Shown here: in pieces, positions 1-8,416 of the stretch
How the letters are laid out: the number at the start of each line of letters is the position of its first letter
Position numbering within the stretch: position 1 is the first letter of the stretch
Assembly (NCBI GenBank): GCA_947525975.1
Contig: CANNVE010000018.1
Span: 1-55,195, forward strand
Reading direction: 5' to 3'
Source of the DNA: an uncultured Muribaculaceae bacterium
GTDB taxonomy: Bacteria; Bacteroidota; Bacteroidia; Bacteroidales; Muribaculaceae
Length of the DNA stretch: 55,195 nucleotides
Position numbers and translations under genes: made by a program
Notes under the pieces: generated by a model
The model's database searches: none
Seen by the model: only the letters and a program-made list of their open reading frames with translations
Told to the model about the DNA's origin: nothing

Positions 1-1093
1 GGGGCACTCCGTCGGTGGTGGAGTAGATGTAGTATTTTTCCGAGATGGGATCCCAGAGGATTTCAGGGTCGGCATGGTATCCGGGCAGCACGGGGTTGGC
101 GTATACGGTGATTCCCTCGGGCGTGCCGTAGGCCTCGGTGAGGCGTCGGAGCTCGGCGGCTGTGATGGGCACCACTGTGCCGTGGCGAGGATGGAAGTCC
201 ATGGTCACGTCATGGTCCACGACTTTGAAATTCTTGAAGTCGTCGGTCTCGGTGAATTGGTATCGACCGGCCATGTACACGTCATACATCAGTATGTATT
301 TGTCCTTGCCTATGAGCTTGAATGTGCCGGCGCCTTCCACAGCGTCTTTGGTCTGCTGCTTGTATTCGGGATCTTCTTCCCATTTGCCGGATGTCAGGCT
401 CTTGGTCTTGGCCACTTTGATGCCGTTGCCGTGGCCTTCGGTCTTGTAGAACATATAGAATGTGCCGTCTTTCTCCACGATGTCTCCGTCGATGCACGAT
501 TTCTTGTCGGCGGGCTCGAACAGCACCTTGGGCTCACCCTCGATGTCGGTGAATTCCGGGTTGGCGTATGCGTAGTATATGATGTCGGGGCCATCGGCGT
601 GCTTCATTGACCAATACACCATGTATTTCTGCGCTTCGGGGTCGAAGACGGTCTGTGGCGCCCATACGCGCTTGAGCCGTTCCTGCCCGGCGTATTTCTT
701 CTGCATGTTGACCACGCTTGAGGTCCAGTCCACCAGGTCATAGCTCTTCATCAGCACCATGGCGCGGTTTGAGTCCCAGCCGTTGCCCGACACCATATCG
801 GTGGCTACCATGTAGAATACCGAATCCTGCTGGCCGCGCAGTATGTGCGGGTCGCGCATGCCGCCGGTGGAGCTGATCAGGCGCGAATCCATGATAGGAT
901 TGCCGCCGTTGAGCGCGCGGAAGTTGTATCCGTCATTGCTCACTGCATAGCAGATGGCTTCCTCCGAGATGTGGTTTCCGGTGAAATAAGTGAAAAGGTA
1001 GGCTGCGTATTGATCCTCTGCGTTCTGCGACGCGCAGGCAACGCCCGAGGCTATCGCTGTGGCAGCCAGTAGAGTGGTGATTTTTTTTGTCAT
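1..1093 (-). CDS. Two-module family 43 glycoside hydrolase, 3' truncated by window edge
   Basis: The reading frame is open from the ATG at 1093 to the window edge (364 codons, no stop). Residues 1 to about 22 form a signal peptide, so the product is exported. Residues 29-320 read as a GH43 five-bladed propeller: D81 in GMRDPH (candidate base), D202 in CIDGDIV (candidate pKa modulator) and E253 in VEGAG (candidate acid) sit in the expected order. From about residue 332 the sequence NPVLPGYHADPEILW restarts a typical GH43 N-terminus, with D342 as its base, so a second GH43 module follows outside the window. GH43 enzymes cleave arabinose, xylose or galactose linkages in plant glycans; the substrate cannot be told here. 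The gene is divergent from menA and preceded by a good promoter match. Confidence 0.82.
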   Translation of the reverse strand, partial: MTKKITTLLAATAIASGVACASQNAEDQYAAYLFTYFTGNHISEEAICYAVSNDGYNFRALNGGNPIMDSRLISSTGGMRDPHILRGQQDSVFYMVATDMVSGNGWDSNRAMVLMKSYDLVDWTSSVVNMQKKYAGQERLKRVWAPQTVFDPEAQKYMVYWSMKHADGPDIIYYAYANPEFTDIEGEPKVLFEPADKKSCIDGDIVEKDGTFYMFYKTEGHGNGIKVAKTKSLTSGKWEEDPEYKQQTKDAVEGAGTFKLIGKDKYILMYDVYMAGRYQFTETDDFKNFKVVDHDVTMDFHPRHGTVVPITAAELRRLTEAYGTPEGITVYANPVLPGYHADPEILWDPISEKYYIYSTTDGVP

Positions 1094-1124
1094 CAGGTAA
1101 AAATGGTTTATTTTCAAGGTATCG

Positions 1125-1155
1125 CAAAATTACAAAATAATTTTAACGCATGAAA
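1125..1155 (-). promoter_or_regulatory. Bacteroidota-type promoter of the GH43 gene
   Basis: On the minus strand TAATTTTG (1125-1132) matches the -7 consensus TAnnTTTG. TTTC (1152-1155) lies 19 nt upstream where TTTG is expected. Predicted leader is about 26 nt. Confidence 0.55.
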
Positions 1156-1172
1156 GAAAATTATTAATTTTG
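1141..1172 (+). promoter_or_regulatory. Possible menA promoter
   Basis: TAATTTTG (1165-1172) matches the -7 consensus and TTTT (1141-1144) sits 20 nt upstream. The box ends only 4 bases before the menA ATG, so a transcript from here would be nearly leaderless. Confidence 0.4.
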
Positions 1173-1176
1173 CCGC

Positions 1177-2046
1177 ATGAAACTGAAAGCATGGATTGAG
1201 GCTATGAGATTGCGCACGCTGCCGGTGTCGGTGGCTGGCGTGATATCCGGCACGGCGCTTGCGCTTGCTGTCGGCGGCTTCAGCCTTTGGCCGGCCTGCA
1301 TATGCCTGATTTTTGCGGTGCTGGCTCAGGTGGCGTCGAATTTCGCCAACGAATATTATGATTTCATGGCAGGCCTCGACAAGCCCGGGCGCGAAGGCCC
1401 AAGGCGAGGCGTCACCGAGGGCGACATCACGCCCCGGGCCATGAAGGCGGCCACATTCGCCACTCTGGCGCTCGCCTGCGCATTTGGGCTGTCGCTCGTG
1501 CATTGGGGCGGATGGTGGCTCATAGCGGTGGGGGTGGCCATCGCCTTGGGCGTCGTGGCCTACAGCGCCGGGCCTTATCCGCTCTCGCGCAATGGATTGG
1601 GCGAAGTGGCGGTGGCTTTGTTTTTCGGAGTGGTGCCCGTCAATTTCACCTTTTATCTGCAGACCGGTTTTTTCTCTCTTCCCGCGGCGCTGGCTTCGCT
1701 GTCGATAGGGCTAATGGGCTCAAATGTGCTTATTGTGAACAATTACCGCGACGCTGACGACGATGCCGCCGTGGGCAAGCGCACGCTTGCCGTGAAGTGG
1801 GGCCGCAGCGCCGTAAGCGTGATGTATCTGCTCAACGGATACGTGGGCGTCGGGCTTATGCTCGGCATTTGGGAAAGTTTCGGCATAGGCTGGCTGGCTG
1901 CGCCGATAGCCTATCTTGTGGGGCACACGTGTGTCTGGCGCGCCATGACCCGGCTTCAAGGCCACCGGCTCAATCCGCTGCTTGGCGCCACGGCCATGCT
2001 GATGCTCGCCTACAGCCTCGGATTGCTCGCCGCCGCCATGGTGTGA
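1177..2046 (+). CDS. menA: 1,4-dihydroxy-2-naphthoate polyprenyltransferase
   Basis: An integral-membrane UbiA-family prenyltransferase that attaches the polyprenyl tail to 1,4-dihydroxy-2-naphthoate, the membrane step of menaquinone synthesis. At 289 aa it has the usual length. Both Asp-rich prenyl-diphosphate/Mg2+ motifs are present: N58 to D68 (NEYYDFMAGLD) and R191 to D196 (RDADDD), separated by several hydrophobic helices. It stands alone, divergent from the GH43 gene and 279 bp before rho, not in a men cluster. Its menaquinone product is the probable electron acceptor for the Nqr complex encoded downstream. The ATG at 1177 is directly behind a -7-like box, so a leaderless mRNA or a slightly later start is possible. 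Confidence 0.93.
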   Translation: MKLKAWIEAMRLRTLPVSVAGVISGTALALAVGGFSLWPACICLIFAVLAQVASNFANEYYDFMAGLDKPGREGPRRGVTEGDITPRAMKAATFATLALACAFGLSLVHWGGWWLIAVGVAIALGVVAYSAGPYPLSRNGLGEVAVALFFGVVPVNFTFYLQTGFFSLPAALASLSIGLMGSNVLIVNNYRDADDDAAVGKRTLAVKWGRSAVSVMYLLNGYVGVGLMLGIWESFGIGWLAAPIAYLVGHTCVWRAMTRLQGHRLNPLLGATAMLMLAYSLGLLAAAMV

Positions 2047-2095
2047 AAAAGGGTGAAGATTGCAGCGTCAGGCCGCGTCATATTGTCACATTTGT

Positions 2096-2126
2096 TTTTT
2101 TGTTTGAAAAAAAATGCTTAACTTTG
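2096..2126 (+). promoter_or_regulatory. Probable rho promoter with long leader
   Basis: TAACTTTG (2119-2126) is a -7 match. The -33 position falls in a T-rich run (2091-2105) that contains TTTG twice, at spacings that are not ideal. It predicts a rho leader of about 190 nt, unusually long for this window; I see no clear hairpin in it. Confidence 0.4.
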
Positions 2127-2325
2127 CGGTGTTCCTCAAAAATCACGAGAATATTTATCACCGTGTAAACACTTTGTCAACATTATTTGTTGAAATTCCA
2201 ACTTCACTATTTTTTATTCCAAACCGTTTCTGCCTTTTGAGGCTTATTATGTGCGGACGCCAATGGCCCTCTGCGCAGTCTAATCTGAATTGTAATTATC
2301 ATCCCTCCACCCCTATCATACATAG

Positions 2326-4266
2326 ATGTACGTAATTGACGAACTTAAGGAGATGGCTCCTGAGCAAATCAAGACCATTGCCCAAGAATTCGGCATCAAG
2401 GAAGCCGATGAAACACCGGCCGCCGATCTTGTTTTCAAAATCCTTGACCACCAGGCCACAGAGGCTGCCAAAAAGCCCATGCCCGAGAAAAAAGCGAAGC
2501 GTGGCCGCAAGCCCAAGGTTCAGCCTGAGGCTGCCAAGGCATCGGCCGACGAGGCTGTAGCCAAGCCCGAAGCCGGCGATGAGCCTGTTCCCGCAGAGCA
2601 GGATCAGCCCGCCGAAGCCCCAAAAAGGCGCGGACGCCCGCGCAAAAACGCTGATGACCAGGAAGCGCAGCAGCCTAAGGCCGCGCAGCCCAAAAAAGGC
2701 AAGAAGGGCGCCAAGCCGGCCGCAACCGAGGCACAGCCCGACGCTACTCCCGTAGAGCCAAACGCAGAGGCAGAGCCCGTGGAGGCCCAGCCTGAGCTGA
2801 AGCCCGAGGCTGAAGCGCCCGTGCGCGAAGCCGCTCCTGCAGAGCAGGCGCCCAAGGTGTTCCAGCCCAAGGGCGCTGAAGGGGGAGCAGACAGCGCATT
2901 CGGATCGTTCTTCCCGCGCAGCGATGGCCGCAAGTTTGTGCCGCGCAGCCAGAAAGAGAAGGAAGAGGCTGCCGTAAGGCAGGCTTCGAGGCCCCAGCAG
3001 CCCAAAGAGCCGCAGCAGCCGATGGCTCCGATGGCGATAATGATAGGCGAGCCGGGACAGAATATCCCCAATCCGCCCGGCACAGGAAAGAAAAACAAGA
3101 AAAACCGTCAGTATCAGCAGCAGATACCGCAGATACCTTATTACGACTTCTCTGACTTCCTTGAGGCTCAAGGCGTGCTTGAGGTGGTGCAGGAGGGACA
3201 CGGATTCCTGCGTTCGAGTGATTACAATTATCTCGCATCGCCCGACGATATTCTCGTGAGCCCGCAGCAGATCAAGGCCTATGGTCTGAAGACCGGCGAC
3301 GTGGTGGAGTGCCTTATACGCCCTCCGCGCGAAGGCGAGAAATACTTCCCCATGACTTCGGTGCTCAACGTCAACGGGCGTTCGCCTGAATTCATACGCG
3401 ACCGCGTATCGTTTGAGCATCTGACGCCTCTCTTCCCTGATGAGAAATTTGATCTCACAAGCGGCTCTACATGCAACATCTCTACCCGAGTGGTGGATAT
3501 GTTCGCTCCTATAGGCAAAGGACAGCGCGGCCTCATAGTGGCTCCGCCGAAGACCGGCAAGACCATCCTGCTCAAGGACATAGCCAACGCCATCGCCGAG
3601 AATCATCCCGAGACCTACATCATGATACTCCTTATCGACGAGCGCCCCGAGGAGGTGACCGACATGAGCCGCAGCGTCAATGCCGAGGTGATAGCCTCTA
3701 CATTCGACGAGTCGGCGGAGCATCATGTGAAGATCGCGTCGATCGTGCTCGAAAAGGCCAAGCGCCTGGTGGAGTGCGGCCATGACGTAGTGATCCTGCT
3801 CGACTCGATCACCCGCCTGGCCCGAGCATACAACACTTGCTCGCCTGCTTCTGGAAAGATACTTTCAGGCGGCGTTGACGCCAACGCATTGCAGAAGCCC
3901 AAGAGATTCTTCGGCGCAGCCCGCAACATCGAGAACGGCGGATCGCTCACCATCATAGCCACGGCCCTGACCGAGACGTCGTCGAAGATGGATGAGGTGA
4001 TCTTTGAGGAATTCAAGGGTACGGGCAATATGGAGCTGCAGCTTGACCGCAAACTGTCGAACAAGCGCGTATTCCCCGCCGTCGACATCATCGCTTCGTC
4101 GACCCGCCGCGACGACTTGCTGCTGCGCCCCGAGACGCTCAACCGCATGTGGATACTGCGCCGCTTCCTCGGCGACCGCAACAGCATTGAGGCTATGGAA
4201 TTCATCAAAGACCGCATGGAGCGCACCCGCGACAACGACGAGCTCCTGCGCACGATGAATGACTGA
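2326..4266 (+). CDS. rho: Transcription termination factor Rho with long disordered insert
   Basis: An RNA-dependent hexameric ATPase helicase that ends transcription. At 646 aa it is far longer than E. coli Rho (419 aa). A short Rho N-domain (residues 1-45) is followed by about 200 residues of Lys/Pro/Ala/Glu/Gln-rich low-complexity sequence with AT-hook-like RGRK/RGRP motifs (about 60-270). The cold-shock RNA-binding domain follows ([16 protein letters not shown]), then the RecA-like core with Walker A APPKTGKT (K412) and Walker B VVILLDS followed by the ITRLARAYN segment. Such an insert is known in Bacteroidota; in B. thetaiotaomicron Rho it has been linked to phase separation and gut fitness. 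The gene is monocistronic, ending at a 64-bp palindrome. Confidence 0.97.
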   Translation: MYVIDELKEMAPEQIKTIAQEFGIKEADETPAADLVFKILDHQATEAAKKPMPEKKAKRGRKPKVQPEAAKASADEAVAKPEAGDEPVPAEQDQPAEAPKRRGRPRKNADDQEAQQPKAAQPKKGKKGAKPAATEAQPDATPVEPNAEAEPVEAQPELKPEAEAPVREAAPAEQAPKVFQPKGAEGGADSAFGSFFPRSDGRKFVPRSQKEKEEAAVRQASRPQQPKEPQQPMAPMAIMIGEPGQNIPNPPGTGKKNKKNRQYQQQIPQIPYYDFSDFLEAQGVLEVVQEGHGFLRSSDYNYLASPDDILVSPQQIKAYGLKTGDVVECLIRPPREGEKYFPMTSVLNVNGRSPEFIRDRVSFEHLTPLFPDEKFDLTSGSTCNISTRVVDMFAPIGKGQRGLIVAPPKTGKTILLKDIANAIAENHPETYIMILLIDERPEEVTDMSRSVNAEVIASTFDESAEHHVKIASIVLEKAKRLVECGHDVVILLDSITRLARAYNTCSPASGKILSGGVDANALQKPKRFFGAARNIENGGSLTIIATALTETSSKMDEVIFEEFKGTGNMELQLDRKLSNKRVFPAVDIIASSTRRDDLLLRPETLNRMWILRRFLGDRNSIEAMEFIKDRMERTRDNDELLRTMND

Positions 4267-4297
4267 TAAATAGGATTATAAAATTTATAAGACTTAT

Positions 4298-4361
4298 AAC
4301 ATCTGCCCCCAAGCATCAAAAGCCCGCAATTGCGGGCTTTTGATGCTTGGGGGCAGATGTT
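4298..4361. terminator. Bidirectional terminator, 64-bp perfect palindrome
   Basis: A perfect inverted repeat of 32 bases per arm with no spacer (centre at 4330/4331), lying exactly between the convergent ends of rho and the porin gene. Its last base is next to the porin stop codon at 4362. T-tracts are weak on both sides, so it may act by stem strength or as an RNase-resistant 3' end. Three 9-bp TTATAA-type tandem units (4275-4301) lead into it from the rho side. Confidence 0.75.
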
Positions 4362-5669
4362 TCAGAAATTGAATTGGGCCAGACAGCAGGCGCGGTAAGC
4401 CATGCGGTGGTCTCCGTCGACGTTTGATCGCTTGCCTATGTTGAATTCGGCTCCCACCTGCCAGCGCGGCGTGATGTTGTAGAATATGTTGGCCGTGCCG
4501 TATAAGCCGTATTTGTATTCAGTGCCGGCGTATGCCATGCCGCTTTCGGGCAATATGCGCTCTTGGCTCACGATAAGCGTTGAGAAGAGGCTCGGGCTGA
4601 AATTATATTGCATGGCGGCATACCATCCGTAGCTCAGGGGAGCCTTCATTGTGCCCGGCGCGCTGGCCATGGCCACCACGTCGTTGTTGCCGTTTGAGAG
4701 GTCGTTTATCATGTTGCCGATGCCTCGGCCCGTGTATCCGGCTCCATAGACAGTGATGTGGCTGCATGGATTGAACACTGTGGAGAGGTTGACGCCCCAT
4801 CCGGTGACGTATCTGTTGCGTGCCTCAACGAGGTCGCGGTATCTGATGCCCTTTACTATTCCGGCAAGCCTCAGATGCTGGCTGCTGGCCCAACTCCATT
4901 GCACGAAAGCCGAGAAATCGGGCATGTATGTGTTGCCGGCCTCTGTGGTGTTGTCTACGGCGTATGTGTTGTCGGGCGTCTCGGCCGATACGGCGAGGGT
5001 GATGCCGTGCCTGAACGTGTGCATGTATCTGACGAGCATGCGTGTGTCGCTCACTTCAGAGTTGGGGCCGGACGTCTCCACGGTCGACGGCTGCGATGCG
5101 GGGTCGGTGAATGTGGAGTTGGCGTATCCGAGAGTCCAGTCTCCGGCTGTGGCGTATGCTTTCTTCAGCTTGAAGTAATGGCTGTCGCCTCCGCCGGCGA
5201 ATTTGGCCTGGATGTAGAATTTGAAAGCGCCGATGCGGTCGTGGTTGCCAAAGACGGTGAGGAACAAAGACGAATTGCCTATCGATGTCTGGAAAGCGTT
5301 GGGCTGCGAATGGTTGGCGGGGATGGGGATGTCGTAGGGGGTGAATCCCACGCCGTCGATCACGCCGTGCCAGTCGTATGCGCCTATGGCGGTGATGCTT
5401 CCGCCCACGCCCATTGCTATTTTGCTGTCGCGGCTCATCAGCAGGAAATATGGTGCCTGCGGGTCCTGTGCGTGGGTGAACTGGTCGTTGTAGAATTGCT
5501 CGATCAGCCTGGCATGTTCGATCGAGTCGGCTTTGCCTTCACCAAAATGGACGTATTTGTGCGATTGCACTTTTTGTTGACGGGCTTCGCCCACAAGGGT
5601 CGACTGGGCGTTGGCGCAGAAGGCGGCAGACAGCATGGCGAGGGCTGCATAGACACGTGTGATTGACAT
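4362..5669 (-). CDS. DcaP-like outer-membrane porin
   Basis: 435 aa with a clear signal peptide ending at AFCANAQ. After a short polar segment that could form an N-terminal helix (about residues 30-75), the rest alternates aromatic and polar residues as in a 16-strand-type barrel and ends in F (LAQFNF), the usual outer-membrane barrel signature. The SKIAMGVGGSITAIGAYDW segment resembles DcaP trimeric porins, which let small anionic solutes through. The gene lies 120 bp downstream of nqrF, and a terminator-like hairpin with a T-run ends only 18 bp before its ATG. It must therefore be read through that hairpin or carry the hairpin in its own leader. The substrate is unknown. Confidence 0.75.
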   Translation of the reverse strand: MSITRVYAALAMLSAAFCANAQSTLVGEARQQKVQSHKYVHFGEGKADSIEHARLIEQFYNDQFTHAQDPQAPYFLLMSRDSKIAMGVGGSITAIGAYDWHGVIDGVGFTPYDIPIPANHSQPNAFQTSIGNSSLFLTVFGNHDRIGAFKFYIQAKFAGGGDSHYFKLKKAYATAGDWTLGYANSTFTDPASQPSTVETSGPNSEVSDTRMLVRYMHTFRHGITLAVSAETPDNTYAVDNTTEAGNTYMPDFSAFVQWSWASSQHLRLAGIVKGIRYRDLVEARNRYVTGWGVNLSTVFNPCSHITVYGAGYTGRGIGNMINDLSNGNNDVVAMASAPGTMKAPLSYGWYAAMQYNFSPSLFSTLIVSQERILPESGMAYAGTEYKYGLYGTANIFYNITPRWQVGAEFNIGKRSNVDGDHRMAYRACCLAQFNF

Positions 5670-5687
5670 AGCTGAAACTTGGTTGTT

Positions 5688-5733
5688 AAAAAAATGAAAC
5701 GGGTGATGTCATAGATATAACATCACCCGTTTC
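5688..5733 (-). terminator. Intrinsic terminator of the nqr operon / leader hairpin of the porin
   Basis: Arms at 5696-5709 and 5720-5733 form a perfect 14-bp stem with a 10-nt loop. On the minus strand seven T residues (5694-5688) follow. It lies 57 bp after nqrF and 18 bp before the porin ATG. Confidence 0.8.
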
Positions 5734-5789
5734 GCAAAAGTTTTGCTAATCTGGTATTTCGCTTGTGTGAAATGTCAAAGCGTTGGCGG

Positions 5790-7091
5790 TCATCCGCCGA
5801 AGTTGTCGTAATGGATGTTCTCGGGGTCTACGCCGAGGCTGTCGAGCATCTGGTTGACGGCGTTTGACATCGGGCCGGGGCCGCACATGTAGTATTCGAT
5901 GTCCTCGGGATTCTCGTGATCCTTAAGATATGTGTTGTAGATGACCTGATGCACGAATCCGGGCGTGTACTTCACTCCTGCGGCATCGGCTGCGGGGTCG
6001 GGGCGGTCGAGAGCCAGGTGGAAGTGGAAGTTGGGGAATTCCTTTTCAAGGGCGAGGAAGTCCTGGAGGTAGAATACCTCGTTGAGGGCTCGCGCGCCAT
6101 AGAAGTAGTGCATTTCGCGGTCGGTGCAGTGCAGGGTGCGGGTCATGTACATGATCTGAGAGCGCAGAGGAGCCATGCCGGCGCCGCCGCCGATCCACAT
6201 CATCTCTTTCTTGCTGTCGAGTATGAGGTGGAAATCTCCGTAGGGGCCGCTCATCATCACCTTGTCGCCGGGCTTCAGGGTGAATATGTAGCTCGATGCT
6301 ATGCCTGGCATCACGTCCTGGAATCCGACCTGTGGCTTGGGCTTGAAGGGCGGCGTGGCTATGCGCACGGTGAGCATGATGCGGTCGCCCTCGGCGGGGT
6401 AGTTGGCCATGGAGTATGCGCGTATGGTGCTGGCTTCGTTCTTGCACTTGAGGCTGAAGAGGCCGAATTTCTCCCATGCGGGCAGGTATTCGGCGCCGAT
6501 GCTCTCCTTGTCGATGTCCTTGTCGTAGTCCATCGAGTAGGGCGGTATCTTGATCTGGGCGTATGATCCGGGCATGAAGTCCATGTGCTCGCCCGGAGGC
6601 AGGGCCACGATGAATTCCTTGATGAATGTGGCCACGTTCTTGTTGGATATGACCTCGCATTCCCATTCGCGCACGTCGAGCACCGATGCGGGCACTCCTA
6701 TGCTCATGTCGCCTTTCACCTTTACTTGGCAGCCAAGGCGCCAATGGTCCTGCAGTTGCTTGCGCGAGAAGTGCACGCTTTCGGTGGGCAGAGCCTCGCC
6801 TCCGCCTTCAAACACCTGCACCTTGCATTGTCCGCAGCTGCCTTTGCCGCCGCATGCGCTGGGCAGGAACACATTTTCGTCGGCCAGGGCCGAGAGGAGC
6901 GATTTGCCGCTCTGCACCTCCATCTTGGTGTCGCCGTTGACCGTGACAGTCACATCGCCGCTCTGCACAAGGAAGCGCTTGGCCACGAGCAGCACTATGA
7001 CCAGCAGCAGGGTGATGGCGAGGAAGATGCCTACGCCTGCCAGGAGCGTGAGGGTGGTCACGCTGTTGAGTAAGATATAAGCTGATGTCAT
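5790..7091 (-). CDS. nqrF: Na+-translocating NADH:quinone reductase subunit F
   Basis: The NADH-oxidising entry subunit. One N-terminal membrane helix (about 10-38) is followed by a 2Fe-2S ferredoxin domain with all four cysteines (C80, C86, C89, C121 in CGGKGSCGQC and LGC), then a ferredoxin-reductase module: the FAD-binding RAYSMANYP and the NADH-binding GGGAGMAPLRSQ and CGPGPM segments. At 433 aa it has a normal length. It is the last gene of the nqrABCDEF operon, with 9 bp between nqrE and its ATG, and a strong terminator follows. Confidence 0.97.
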   Translation of the reverse strand: MTSAYILLNSVTTLTLLAGVGIFLAITLLLVIVLLVAKRFLVQSGDVTVTVNGDTKMEVQSGKSLLSALADENVFLPSACGGKGSCGQCKVQVFEGGGEALPTESVHFSRKQLQDHWRLGCQVKVKGDMSIGVPASVLDVREWECEVISNKNVATFIKEFIVALPPGEHMDFMPGSYAQIKIPPYSMDYDKDIDKESIGAEYLPAWEKFGLFSLKCKNEASTIRAYSMANYPAEGDRIMLTVRIATPPFKPKPQVGFQDVMPGIASSYIFTLKPGDKVMMSGPYGDFHLILDSKKEMMWIGGGAGMAPLRSQIMYMTRTLHCTDREMHYFYGARALNEVFYLQDFLALEKEFPNFHFHLALDRPDPAADAAGVKYTPGFVHQVIYNTYLKDHENPEDIEYYMCGPGPMSNAVNQMLDSLGVDPENIHYDNFGG

Positions 7092-7100
7092 GGCTGTATG

Positions 7101-7718
7101 TCAGATTTTAATGCCCAGGAAGCTCATGAACGCTATGCCCATGAGCGCTGTGAGGATAAACGTAATGCCGATGCCGCGCAGGGGCTTGGGGATGTCGCTG
7201 TATTGGGCCAGGCGCTCGCGAATGGCGGCCACTGCTGTGATGGCCAGGAGCCAGCCGAGGCCCCAGCCGCCTCCGGCGCATACGGCAGTCCAGACAGATG
7301 GGAAATCTCTCTGCTGCATGAAGAGCGAGCCGCCAAGGATGGCGCAGTTCACGGCTATCAGCGGCAGGAAGATGCCAAGCGATGCGTAGAGCGAAGGGCT
7401 GTATTTCTCCACGGTCATCTCCACGAGCTGGGTCATGGATGCGATGACGGCTATGAACATGATCAGCGACAGGAAGCTGAGGTCGACGTCAGCGTATTCC
7501 GGGCCGAGCCATGTCAGTGCTCCGGCGCTCAGCACGTAGGTCTGCAGCAGATAGTTGATGGGCAGGGTGATGACGAGCATGAAAGTCACCGCCACGCCAA
7601 GGCCGAAGGCCGTCTTCACATTCTTCGACACGGCCAGGAACGAGCATATGCCGAGGAAGTAGGCGAAGACCATATTGTCGACGAAAATCGACCGTATGAA
7701 TATATTGAAGTTTTCCAT
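7101..7718 (-). CDS. nqrE: Na+-translocating NADH:quinone reductase subunit E
   Basis: 205 aa, six predicted membrane helices. NqrD and NqrE are homologous inverted-topology subunits that form the central part of the complex and carry an Fe centre at their interface through Cys residues. The GICSFLAVSKNV segment near residue 26 contains the expected Cys, and a second candidate is in VNCAILGG. It lies 68 bp after nqrD; that gap holds TCGAT/TCGTTA-type short repeats (7735-7775). Confidence 0.97.
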   Translation of the reverse strand: MENFNIFIRSIFVDNMVFAYFLGICSFLAVSKNVKTAFGLGVAVTFMLVITLPINYLLQTYVLSAGALTWLGPEYADVDLSFLSLIMFIAVIASMTQLVEMTVEKYSPSLYASLGIFLPLIAVNCAILGGSLFMQQRDFPSVWTAVCAGGGWGLGWLLAITAVAAIRERLAQYSDIPKPLRGIGITFILTALMGIAFMSFLGIKI

Positions 7719-7786
7719 TTTGACAATGTTGAATCGTTAAATCGATATGACGCAGATGCGAAATGCCGATTAATCGAGATTTTTGA

Positions 7787-8413
7787 CTATGACTCCTGCA
7801 GGTCTTTGTTTCGCGAGCGGTGCACCCAGATGATGCAGGCCACCACCACGAGGGCCATCGGCGGCAGGATCATCAGGCCGTTGTTGGCGTATCCGTGGTC
7901 GTAGCACCATTGGGGTATCACCTGATATCCCAAAAGGGTGCCGCTGCCCAGAAGCTCGCGGAAGAATCCGGTGATGATCAGGATGATGGCGTATCCCACG
8001 CCGTTGCCGATGCCGTCGAGGAACGACGGCCAGGGCTTATTGCCCATGGCGAATGCCTCGAGGCGGCCCATCAGGATGCAGTTGGTGATTATAAGGCCGA
8101 TGAATACGGATAGCTGTTTGCTGACGTCGTAGGCGTAGGCCTTGAGGAGCTGGTCTACGATTACCACGAGGCCTGCCACCACCACGAGCTGCACGATGAT
8201 GCGTATGTTGGTGGGGATGGTGGAGCGAAGAAGCGATATGATGACATTGGCGAATGCCAGCACGGCTATCACCGATAGGCCCATCACTATGGCCGGCTCG
8301 AGCTTGGCCGTGACAGCGAGCACAGAGCAGATGCCGAGCACCTGCACGATCACAGGATTGTTTTTTGAGAAGGGGTTGAATAGCACTTCCTTCAGGTTCA
8401 CTTTGTCTGCCAT
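7787..8413 (-). CDS. nqrD: Na+-translocating NADH:quinone reductase subunit D
   Basis: 208 aa, six membrane helices, homologous to NqrE. The Cys-containing segments LGICSVLAVTAKLEPA and ITNCILMGR match the paired half-helices that carry the Fe centre in the solved complex. The start is 3 bp after the nqrC stop, suggesting coupled translation. Confidence 0.97.
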   Translation of the reverse strand: MADKVNLKEVLFNPFSKNNPVIVQVLGICSVLAVTAKLEPAIVMGLSVIAVLAFANVIISLLRSTIPTNIRIIVQLVVVAGLVVIVDQLLKAYAYDVSKQLSVFIGLIITNCILMGRLEAFAMGNKPWPSFLDGIGNGVGYAIILIITGFFRELLGSGTLLGYQVIPQWCYDHGYANNGLMILPPMALVVVACIIWVHRSRNKDLQES

Positions 8414-8416
8414 GGC

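Noticed and set aside
2299-3783. 494-codon minus-strand open frame opposite rho
   Set aside because: Composition is Leu/Arg/His-rich with no family match. It mirrors the GC-rich third positions of rho, whose product is certain.
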